Of a stretch of 64,000 nt of DNA, positions 26,799 to 33,268 are shown piece after piece. The first letter of the stretch is position 1. Each line of letters opens with the position of its first letter. The translations under genes and the position numbers were made by a program. The notes under the pieces are model-generated. The model saw only the letters and a program-made list of their open reading frames with translations. It ran no database searches and was not told where the DNA came from. Source of the stretch: an uncultured Eubacterium sp. Lineage in GTDB: Bacteria; Bacillota; Clostridia; Lachnospirales; Lachnospiraceae. The DNA is taken from the NCBI GenBank assembly GCA_934316845.1, contig CAKRDZ010000016.1:9076-73075 (forward strand). Reading direction: 5' to 3'.

Positions 26799-26907
26799 GT
26801 GGGTGATGCACAGCCCTAAAATGAGCGATTTATGAGTAGGTGATGCACAGCCTTATAAATGAGCGATTTATGAGTGGGTGATGCACAGCCCTAAAATGAG
26901 CGATTTA
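26799..26907 (+). repeat. Three tandem 37-38-base repeats (toxI units)
   Basis: Unit 1 is 26799-26835 (37 bases), unit 2 is 26836-26873 (38 bases), and unit 3 is 26874-26907 (34 matching bases before it diverges). All begin GTGGGTGATGCACAGCC (unit 2 has GTAGG) and share AAATGAGCGATTTA. Units 1 and 3 are identical over the 34 bases; unit 2 differs by an inserted T and two substitutions. Confidence 0.95.
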
Positions 26908-26911
26908 ACAG

Positions 26912-26944
26912 CAGGGACATCTTGTGTGTCCCTGTTTGTTTTTT
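26912..26944 (+). terminator. Terminator between toxI and toxN
   Basis: Stem CAGGGACA / TGTCCCTG (26912-26919 and 26927-26934) followed by TTTGTTTTTT. The ribosome site of toxN (AGGAGG, 26945-26950) begins at the end of the T run. Leaky read-through would supply toxN mRNA. Confidence 0.88.
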
Positions 26945-26956
26945 AGGAGGGAAAAA

Positions 26957-27433
26957 TTGAAAGGTCTTAAACTATATGAGATTAATCCATTATATATAAA
27001 ATATTTAGCTCAATATCAAAAACATATATTTTGGTCAGATGGGAATAAAGCGACCAGAAAATACATAGGGATTGTTCTTCAAATTGATGGAATGAATTAT
27101 TTTGCGCCATTGTCTTCTTTTAAACCCAAACATACGAAAATGAAAGAGTCGGTTGATTTTATTAAAATTCGGAATATTGCGGTAATTAATGTGAATAATA
27201 TGGTTCCGGTTCCAAATGAGGAATATCATTTGGTTGACATTAATGGGATTAAAGATCAACACTATCGTTATTTATTGCAAGCAGAGAATAGGGAGATTAA
27301 TCGTTTGAGGGATCGTATTATAAAAAATGCACGAGTAGTTTATAATCATAAATTACAAAATGGAATGTCTACAGCACTTGCGAGGAGAACAAATGATTTT
27401 AAGCAATTAGAAAAGAAGTGCAAAGAATATTAA
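26957..27433 (+). CDS. toxN: Type III toxin-antitoxin endoribonuclease toxin, ToxN/AbiQ family
   Basis: Start chosen at TTG 26957 because AGGAGG ends six bases upstream; upstream codons lie inside the terminator. The 158-residue protein reads MKGLKLYEINPLYIKYL, then KYIGIVLQIDGMNYFAPLSS and KPKHTKMKESVDFIKI. NVNNMVPVPNEEYHLVDI comes next, followed by a C-terminal helical part. This is the ToxN/AbiQ pattern: the PLSS-x-K segment (S53, S54, K56) coincides with the active-site Ser region of ToxN, and IGIV...YFAPLSS is the core fold. ToxN cuts cellular and phage RNAs at A-rich sites when not bound by ToxI and aborts phage infection. Upstream repeats and terminator complete the system. Confidence 0.9.
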   Translation: MKGLKLYEINPLYIKYLAQYQKHIFWSDGNKATRKYIGIVLQIDGMNYFAPLSSFKPKHTKMKESVDFIKIRNIAVINVNNMVPVPNEEYHLVDINGIKDQHYRYLLQAENREINRLRDRIIKNARVVYNHKLQNGMSTALARRTNDFKQLEKKCKEY

Positions 27434-27477
27434 TGTCCCTGTATCCGTCAAACCGGATAACAGAGACATTTTTTATT
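27432..27477 (+). terminator. Terminator after toxN
   Basis: AATGTC / GACATT outer stem and TATCCG / CGGATA inner stem, then TTTTTT. It overlaps the toxN stop and lies ten bases from the end of the convergent transporter gene, so it may act on both strands. Confidence 0.8.
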
Positions 27478-27486
27478 TAACGCATA

Positions 27487-28911
27487 TTATTTAATTTTAC
27501 CTTCTTTATGCCGTTGGAAGAAATCTCTCGTTTCCTTTACTACGACGCCGCTCAAGGCAAAAATAGCAATCATATTTGGAATTGCCATCAATCCGTTAAA
27601 GATATCTGCAATTGTCCATACTGCGCTTACGGTCATATAAGGACCGATAAATACAGCGAGGATGTAGATCCAACGGAAAATTTTTACATGTTTTATGTTG
27701 CCACCGCTTAAATATTCCAGACAGCGCTCGCTGTAATAATCCCAGCCAAGAATCGTTGTAAAGGCAAAGAATACCAGACAGAGCATTAAGATAAAGGCAG
27801 AGATCTGAGGAGGGAACGGAAGTCCCTGCTGGAAAGCATAGGTAGTAACGTCTACGCCTTCTAATCCGGGTACCTGCCATGCACCGGTCAATACGATGGA
27901 TAAACCGGTAAGTGTACAGATGACGATGGTGTCAATAAAGGTTCCTGTCATACTTACAAGACCCTGACGAACAGGTTCTTTTGTCTGAGCGGCTGCGGCT
28001 GCGATCGGGGCACTACCAAGGCCGGCTTCATTGGAAAAGATACCTCGTGCGATACCTTTTTGCATTGCCACAAATATGCTTCCGACGACACCGCCGGTAA
28101 CTGCTTTTGGAGAAAATGCAGCCTTTACAATGACCGCAATTGCACTCGGAACAGCAGTGATATTGCCAATAATTAAGATGGCAGCAAAGGCAAAATAGAT
28201 GATTGCCATAAATGGTACAATGATCTGGCTTACATTAGCAATTCGTTTGATTCCACCGATTAATACAGTAGCTACACAAACCGATAATACTAAGGATGAA
28301 ATGATGACAGACCATGAATATTCGCCTAAAAACGGAAGCAATTTGACGCAATGAAGATCATTTGGGTCAAAAAAGTTATGTACGGCACTGGAAATACCGT
28401 TTACCTGACTGAATGTTCCGATTCCAAAAAGACCAACACATACGCCAAAGAAGGCAAAAAGTTTACCGAGCCACTTCCATTTTTTGCCCATTCCCAGTTC
28501 AATGTAATAAAAGGGACCGCCGAGACTGTGTCCGTCTTTTCCGACAACACGGTATTTTACGGCGAGAAGTCCTTCGGCAAATTTGGTGGACATACCGAAA
28601 AAGGCCGTTACGACCATCCAAAAAAGAGCACCCGGTCCACCGGTTCCGACGGCAGTAGCAACGCCGACAATATTACCGGTTCCGATTGTTGCACTTAAAG
28701 CGGTACAAAGAGCAGAAAAACTGGAAATTTCTCCCTCGCCGCCTTCTTCATTTTTTACCATCCACTTGAGGGCAAGTGGCAGCTTCCGGATCTGCATAAC
28801 GCCGAGACGGATCGTTAATAAAATACCGCCGGCAAGAATCAGTACCATGAGGGGGACACCCCAGACAAAATTGTCGATACTATTGAGAATATCGTTGATT
28901 GTTTTCCACAT
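27487..28911 (-). CDS. Alanine/glycine:cation symporter (AGCS family)
   Basis: 474-residue polytopic protein with about eleven membrane segments. It is a sodium- or proton-coupled alanine/glycine importer of the AgcS/AlsT family: ILNSIDNFVWGVPLMVLIL at the N-terminus, then FSALCTALSATIGTGNIVGVATA, GGPGALFWM and GIARGIFSNEAGLGSAPIA. Start ATG at 28911 (minus strand) is preceded by AAAGGA. It is monocistronic, convergent with toxN and divergent from the GNAT gene. Substrate preference is by family only. Confidence 0.92.
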   Translation of the reverse strand: MWKTINDILNSIDNFVWGVPLMVLILAGGILLTIRLGVMQIRKLPLALKWMVKNEEGGEGEISSFSALCTALSATIGTGNIVGVATAVGTGGPGALFWMVVTAFFGMSTKFAEGLLAVKYRVVGKDGHSLGGPFYYIELGMGKKWKWLGKLFAFFGVCVGLFGIGTFSQVNGISSAVHNFFDPNDLHCVKLLPFLGEYSWSVIISSLVLSVCVATVLIGGIKRIANVSQIIVPFMAIIYFAFAAILIIGNITAVPSAIAVIVKAAFSPKAVTGGVVGSIFVAMQKGIARGIFSNEAGLGSAPIAAAAAQTKEPVRQGLVSMTGTFIDTIVICTLTGLSIVLTGAWQVPGLEGVDVTTYAFQQGLPFPPQISAFILMLCLVFFAFTTILGWDYYSERCLEYLSGGNIKHVKIFRWIYILAVFIGPYMTVSAVWTIADIFNGLMAIPNMIAIFALSGVVVKETRDFFQRHKEGKIK

Positions 28912-28951
28912 TGGTTTTATCCTTTCTTATGGTTATTCGTAATATACTTAT

Positions 28952-28980
28952 ACTATATCGTTAAATGGGAAAAAATTCAA
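28952..28980 (-). promoter_or_regulatory. Promoter of the AGCS symporter gene
   Basis: On the minus strand: TTGAAT (28980-28975), 17 bases, TATAGT (28957-28952). The leader to the start codon is about 35 bases. Confidence 0.55.
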
Positions 28981-28990
28981 GGAAATATTA

Positions 28991-29019
28991 TTGCTACATA
29001 GGGTGAAAAATGATAAAAT
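28991..29019 (+). promoter_or_regulatory. Promoter of the GNAT-TetR pair
   Basis: TTGCTA (28991-28996), 17 bases, TAAAAT (29014-29019) preceded by TGA, an extended -10. It lies back to back with the symporter promoter. Confidence 0.5.
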
Positions 29020-29053
29020 GAAATAGAATGATTTATTTGAGGAGATTGAATTG

Positions 29054-29812
29054 ATGAGTGAAAACTATGAAGTTAAGGTGGTTGATTCCTGTGCAGACCT
29101 GCCAGACAGCCGTTGGGCAGACAGGACAAGACAATTGGAAAAAGAGTTTGCCGTAAAGTGGCATGCCATACATGTGTTCGAGGACGATGAGATAATAGGA
29201 TTTATGAGGATTATGCGCCATCCGGATCTGGTAGATACATGGTATGCGGCAGATGTTTTTGTGAGTGAAGAGAAACGAAGAAAAGGGATTGCAGAGCAAA
29301 TGTATCATACGGCATTGGAAATTGTCTGTGAGTACGATCAGGCTTCCTGTGTGATGGCAGCTGTGAATGTGAAAAATGAAGCCTCGATTCGTTTACATAA
29401 AAGAGCAGGTTTTTTCGATTCGGGATTAAAACCGGAGTTTGCGAGTTTTATATTTGAAGAGGGGGATACGATGTGGAAATATTGGTTAACAAGTGCGTAT
29501 CCTGCAAAAAATACGGAAATACATAACGAAATTCTGCTGCCAATGTGGAAAGAATATAAACTTCGAGGGGAAAAAAACGGAGAAGACTTACAGACGGAAT
29601 TGCGTCATTTCATAGAGCGGGCAAATGAAAGTGAAGATTTTCATTTTGAAATAGTATGGAGCGGAAACGATGCGATAGGATTTGTAATGTACTCAACAGA
29701 TGGAAAATACAAAGAAGTATTTGTGAAAGAAAACTGGAAGCAGCGGGGAATTGAACAAAGGTGGAAAAGAACGATTGACCAATACATCGAGGAAGGAAGA
29801 CAGGTACGATGA
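29054..29812 (+). CDS. GNAT family N-acetyltransferase, possibly two-domain
   Basis: Start at ATG 29054 (GAGGAG 9 bases upstream). The 252 residues contain an acetyl-CoA-binding GNAT domain in the first 145: FVSEEKRRKGIAEQMYHTAL (pyrophosphate loop RRKGIA) and NEASIRLHKRAGF. The rest (YKEVFVKENWKQRGIEQRWK) resembles a second, degenerate acetyltransferase-like half. Its substrate is unknown. The stop overlaps the start of the tetR gene by four bases (ATGA), so the enzyme and regulator are translated together and the regulator may control this operon. Confidence 0.8.
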   Translation: MSENYEVKVVDSCADLPDSRWADRTRQLEKEFAVKWHAIHVFEDDEIIGFMRIMRHPDLVDTWYAADVFVSEEKRRKGIAEQMYHTALEIVCEYDQASCVMAAVNVKNEASIRLHKRAGFFDSGLKPEFASFIFEEGDTMWKYWLTSAYPAKNTEIHNEILLPMWKEYKLRGEKNGEDLQTELRHFIERANESEDFHFEIVWSGNDAIGFVMYSTDGKYKEVFVKENWKQRGIEQRWKRTIDQYIEEGRQVR

Positions 29813-30411
29813 CAGACACAAAACAACGTATTTTGCAGGAGGCGCTGAAATTATTTTCGCAGAGCGGTTATAAGGGCACATCCATGAATGATATCGCAAG
29901 TCAGCTAAATGTCACCAAAGCGGCGTTGTACAAACATTATAAGAGTAAGCAGGAGATACTGGACAGCATTGTGGAGACGATGAATGAACTTGACCGGGAA
30001 CGCGCCAGAGAATACGATATGCCGGACGGAACGCGTGAAGAGGATGTTGCGGAGTATAAGCATATTGCAGTGGCAAAAATCAAGCAGTTTACAAAAGTGC
30101 AGTTTCTGCATTGGACGGAGGATGAATTTTGCTGCCGGTTTCGAAAAATGCTGACGCTGGAGCAGTACCGCGATCCGGAGATGGCGCAGCTTTATCAGAC
30201 CTATCTGGCAGATGGCCCGCTTTCTTATATGGAAGAGATCTTTGCAGGAATCATGAGTGACAAAGAGAAGGCGAGACAGGCCGCATTGGATTTTTATGGC
30301 CCGATTTTTCTGTTATACAGTATATACGATGGGGCGGAGGACAAGAAGCAGGTCGTGAAAATGGTAGAGCAGCATGTAGAGAAGTTTGCGAAGCGGATTG
30401 AGACAGAGTAG
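29809..30411 (+). CDS. TetR/AcrR family transcriptional regulator
   Basis: 200 residues with a clear N-terminal TetR helix-turn-helix (ILQEALKLFSQSGYKGTSMN, then DIASQLNVTKAALYKHYKSK). A helical ligand-binding domain makes up the rest and carries no recognisable ligand signature. It overlaps the GNAT gene by four bases. Such regulators usually repress their own operon and are released by a small molecule; targets here are unknown. Confidence 0.92.
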   Translation: MTDTKQRILQEALKLFSQSGYKGTSMNDIASQLNVTKAALYKHYKSKQEILDSIVETMNELDRERAREYDMPDGTREEDVAEYKHIAVAKIKQFTKVQFLHWTEDEFCCRFRKMLTLEQYRDPEMAQLYQTYLADGPLSYMEEIFAGIMSDKEKARQAALDFYGPIFLLYSIYDGAEDKKQVVKMVEQHVEKFAKRIETE

Positions 30412-30426
30412 AGAGGAATCGGACTT

Positions 30427-30489
30427 ATGCTGACAATGAAATTATATGAAGAACTACATGAAGATGCAAAAGGAGGAAAATTATGTTAA
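30427..30489 (+). CDS. Possible 20-codon leader peptide
   Basis: A small frame starting at ATG 30427 after GAGAGGAATC encodes MLTMKLYEELHEDAKGGKLC and ends inside the first codons of the PAS gene. Its last codons contain that gene's AGGAGG. It could couple translation of the PAS protein to upstream ribosomes or be a chance frame. Confidence 0.25.
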   Translation: MLTMKLYEELHEDAKGGKLC

Positions 30490-30866
30490 ATGAAATGTTT
30501 CAAAGTGTGATCGATCAGGACAGAGCATCGGTAGTGATCTGTAATCTTGAACATGTGATTGTTTATATGAATCCGGCCGCAGTGGAAAATTATTCCAAAT
30601 GGGGTGGAGCGGCTCTTGTAGGAAAAAGTCTGTTAAACTGCCATAATCCGGCTTCGCGTGAGACAATAGACAAAGTAATACGTTGGTTTATGAAAAGCGA
30701 AGAAAATAATATGATTTATACATTTCACAATGAAAAGCAGAATAAAGATGTATATATGGTAGCATTGCGGAATGCGGAAAAGAAGCTGATCGGGTATTAT
30801 GAAAAGCATGAGTACCGTGATCGTGAGACAGCCGGCAGATATGATTTTACGAAATCGCTGGTCTAA
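30483..30866 (+). CDS. Single-domain PAS protein
   Basis: 127 residues, essentially one PAS fold: SVVICNLEHVIVYMNPAAVE, then the central loop GKSLLNCHNPASRETIDKVI and the terminal strands YMVALRNAEKKLIGYYEKHE. No output domain is attached, so it would act by binding another protein or a ligand. The NCHNP...I.K segment is typical of small clostridial PAS proteins. ATG 30483 follows AGGAGG. It lies 25 bases before cysK and may be co-transcribed with it. Confidence 0.8.
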   Translation: MLNEMFQSVIDQDRASVVICNLEHVIVYMNPAAVENYSKWGGAALVGKSLLNCHNPASRETIDKVIRWFMKSEENNMIYTFHNEKQNKDVYMVALRNAEKKLIGYYEKHEYRDRETAGRYDFTKSLV

Positions 30867-30891
30867 GAAATAACGAGAAAAGGAGTTTATC

Positions 30892-31797
30892 ATGTATTAT
30901 AATAATGTACTGGATCTGATTGGCGATACGCCATTAATGTGTTTAAAAGAGACAACAGGACTTAATATATTTGCAAAGGCGGAGTTTTTGAATCCCGGAG
31001 GAAGTGTCAAAGACCGCATTGCGAAAAATATGATCGAAGTAGCAGAGGCAGACGGAACGCTGAAACCGGGAATGACGATCATTGAGCCGACGAGTGGAAA
31101 TACAGGAATTGGTCTTGCTTTTGCCGGAGTGCGGAAAGGATATAAGGTTATTATTGTAATGCCGGAAAATATGAGTGAGGAACGCAAAAAAGTAATTCGT
31201 GCGTTTGGTGCAGAATTGGTTTTGACAGAACCGGAACTCAGCATTGGCGGAGCAGTGGATAAAGCCGTAGAGATCGCGCAGTCGGATCCGGAAAAATATT
31301 TTATGCCGCAGCAGTTTGTAAATCCGGCAAACCCGGATGCCCATTATCAGACGACAGCCGTGGAGATATGTGAACAGCTGGGCAGAAAAATTGACATTTA
31401 TATATCCGGTGTGGGAAGTGGTGGTACACTACAGGGTGTTGCCAAATACCTGCTGGAGAAAAATCCCGATACGAAAATTGTTGCGGTCGAGCCCAAAGGT
31501 GTGTCAGCGCTGCATGGAGACGGACCGGGAATCCATCAGATTCAGGGGATAGGAGATGGTTTTATCCCGGAAGTGCTGGATACGAAGCTGATCACAGATG
31601 TGGTGGAAGTGTCCGATGAGGATGCGATTGAGACGGCGAGAGAACTTGCCGGAGTGCAGGGACTTTTGGTAGGCGTATCTTCGGGAGCGAATATCTGGAC
31701 AGCAAAGCAGATGGCAGAAAAATATGGAAAAGAGAAAGTGATCGTAACCATTTTGCCGGATCGTGCAGAGCGGTATTTCAGTACAGGACTTTTATAA
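30892..31797 (+). CDS. cysK: Cysteine synthase A (O-acetylserine sulfhydrylase)
   Basis: 301-residue PLP enzyme forming cysteine from O-acetylserine and sulfide. The PLP lysine is K40 in NPGGSVKDRIA; the substrate loop TSGNTGIGLAF, the glycine-rich GVGSGGTLQGVAKYL and PDRAERYFSTGL end are all present. ATG 30892 follows AAAGGAG. Length is normal for CysK. Whether it uses O-acetyl- or O-phosphoserine is not decided by sequence alone. Confidence 0.94.
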   Translation: MYYNNVLDLIGDTPLMCLKETTGLNIFAKAEFLNPGGSVKDRIAKNMIEVAEADGTLKPGMTIIEPTSGNTGIGLAFAGVRKGYKVIIVMPENMSEERKKVIRAFGAELVLTEPELSIGGAVDKAVEIAQSDPEKYFMPQQFVNPANPDAHYQTTAVEICEQLGRKIDIYISGVGSGGTLQGVAKYLLEKNPDTKIVAVEPKGVSALHGDGPGIHQIQGIGDGFIPEVLDTKLITDVVEVSDEDAIETARELAGVQGLLVGVSSGANIWTAKQMAEKYGKEKVIVTILPDRAERYFSTGLL

Positions 31798-31873
31798 ATT
31801 ACATGCAATGATTGTCATTTTGCGTGAAAAAATTACCGTTCGTGTTGATAAAACGGCCTTTTATGCAAAAAGA

Positions 31874-31902
31874 TTGCTTTCAACCCCAAATTATAGTATA
31901 CT
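31874..31902 (+). promoter_or_regulatory. Promoter of the DUF218-amidase gene
   Basis: TTGCTT (31874-31879), 17 bases, TATACT (31897-31902). The predicted transcript begins a few bases before a strong hairpin. Confidence 0.5.
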
Positions 31903-31915
31903 GGATAGAAGAGGA

Positions 31916-31950
31916 AATGTCAGGAGAGATTCAGCTCCTGGCATTTTAAT
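31916..31950 (+). terminator. Leader hairpin, attenuator-like
   Basis: AATGTCAGGAG (31916-31926) pairs with CTCCTGGCATT (31935-31945; one wobble) around an eight-base loop, then TTAAT. It could end cysK transcripts from upstream, or protect or attenuate the new transcript that starts just before it. Confidence 0.45.
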
Positions 31951-31977
31951 AATGCTTTGGAGGTAGTACAGGGAAGA

Positions 31978-33249
31978 ATGAAAAAGGCAAAGAAACGATT
32001 GTGTATTGTGTTGGCCGGCGTGATTATTTTGCTTTTTATTCCTGTTATAAATTATGGCATCGTTCATTTTTGGCAGAGTGAGACATCGGTTCGTATTGAA
32101 CATGTGCAGTCTTTGCCGGAAAAAGAGGCAGCGGTCGTGCCGGGGACATCTGGAAATAGTGGCTCGCTTACAGCAAAGGCAGAAGATCGTCTGCTGGCTG
32201 CAATTTCGCTGTATGAAAAAGGACTTGTTCAACGCATTATCGTATCCGGCGATGAAGATGAGGTTGCGCCAATGACACGGTATCTGATAAAAAAGGGAAT
32301 TCCTGCGGAATGTCTGGCAAGTGATCCCTGCGGTGTGGATACATATGAAACCATTGCCAGGACAAAGGAAAAAATTGGAAATAATTTTTTTTATTTCTGC
32401 ACACAGGAATTGTACAGCAGTCGCGCAAGGTATCTGATGAACCGGCTGGGGCTGGAAGGAACCGTCGTATGCGTAGATGCCAGATATTATTGTAATGTAG
32501 GAAAAAATACGATCCGGGAGTTTTTTGCAGCAACAAAGGCAGTGCTTGAACCGGTGGTACACTGGGGAAAAGCAAAGACAGCCGTAGAGGAAAAAGATTT
32601 TGCTGCCGTGGAAAAGCCGGTAGAAAATTCACATTTTGTTCAGACAGAGGATTTGGAGACACCGGAAGACTGTAAAACGGAAGACAAAAATCCGTCGGAT
32701 GGCTACGATGTACAAAAAGCGGTTGAATATGCCAGAACCTATGCCCTTGCGCCAAATGCAGACTACGGACAGTTTGAGCAGAATTGTACGAATTTTGTCT
32801 CTCAATGTCTGGTAGCCGGTGGTATTTCCATGCAGGGGGATCCGGAATTTTCCGAGACAAAGCGATGGAACATATCGGGAAAATCCACAGACTGGTATAG
32901 TGTATCAAAGAAATCCGCAAAGGATGATCTTACACATTACAGTATGAGTCAGGCATTTGTGAACACGGATGCGTTTTTTGATTATTTTACAAAAGAAAGA
33001 GGTTATTCGTTTACACGTTATCAAAATAATCGTGCAGGAAACCAAAAATGCTACAAAGAGATGGCGGCCGGAGATGTGCTGGTGCTTTACAACGAGGATG
33101 GAACGGTAGCTCATCTGGGGATCGTGAGCGGTATCGGGAAAAACAATGCTTATTATTGCGGCAATACCGCGGGGCGGAGAGATACTTCGATCTTTACGAT
33201 CAGTGATGAGAGCTACTCGGAAATGGGACTATTACATATGTCAAGATAA
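31978..33249 (+). CDS. Membrane-anchored DUF218 (SanA/YdcF-like) plus amidase-domain fusion protein
   Basis: Start taken at ATG 31978; GGAGG lies 14 bases away, so a TTG at 31957 remains possible. The 423 residues begin with a membrane helix (about 7-25), then a SanA/YdcF-like DUF218 domain (AVVPGTSG, LYEKGLVQRIIVSGDEDE, DTYETIART, YSSRARYLMNRLG). After a linker near residues 200-235 comes a cysteine amidase domain (Amidase_6/CHAP-like) with QNCTNFVSQCLVAGG carrying the nucleophile Cys, and a His in VAHLGIVSG. Both parts face the wall. The amidase probably cuts peptidoglycan; the DUF218 part has no settled activity. The fusion is unusual. Confidence 0.8.
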   Translation: MKKAKKRLCIVLAGVIILLFIPVINYGIVHFWQSETSVRIEHVQSLPEKEAAVVPGTSGNSGSLTAKAEDRLLAAISLYEKGLVQRIIVSGDEDEVAPMTRYLIKKGIPAECLASDPCGVDTYETIARTKEKIGNNFFYFCTQELYSSRARYLMNRLGLEGTVVCVDARYYCNVGKNTIREFFAATKAVLEPVVHWGKAKTAVEEKDFAAVEKPVENSHFVQTEDLETPEDCKTEDKNPSDGYDVQKAVEYARTYALAPNADYGQFEQNCTNFVSQCLVAGGISMQGDPEFSETKRWNISGKSTDWYSVSKKSAKDDLTHYSMSQAFVNTDAFFDYFTKERGYSFTRYQNNRAGNQKCYKEMAAGDVLVLYNEDGTVAHLGIVSGIGKNNAYYCGNTAGRRDTSIFTISDESYSEMGLLHMSR

Positions 33250-33268
33250 TGGAAAGGAGAATGATTAA

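Larger units (their letters stand above)
26776..26944 (+). ncRNA. toxI: ToxI-type antitoxin RNA of a type III toxin-antitoxin system
   Basis: About 170 bases between a good promoter and a hairpin terminator hold nearly three tandem 37-38-base repeats and no reading frame. This is the signature of ToxI/AntiQ RNAs: each repeat folds into a pseudoknot that binds and inhibits one ToxN, and the terminator upstream of toxN sets the RNA/protein ratio. Each repeat contains an A-rich tract (CCTAAAATGAGC or CTTATAAATGAGC) where ToxN-type nucleases usually cut the precursor. Repeat number and length are close to the lactococcal AbiQ antitoxin (2.8 repeats of 35). Repeat, promoter, terminator and toxin are seen; RNA processing and inhibition are inferred from the family. 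Confidence 0.85.

Noticed and set aside
26799..26907. The three tandem repeats as a CRISPR array
   Set aside because: The units are contiguous with no unique spacers and no cas genes, and they are followed by a terminator and toxN, which fits a type III antitoxin RNA instead.
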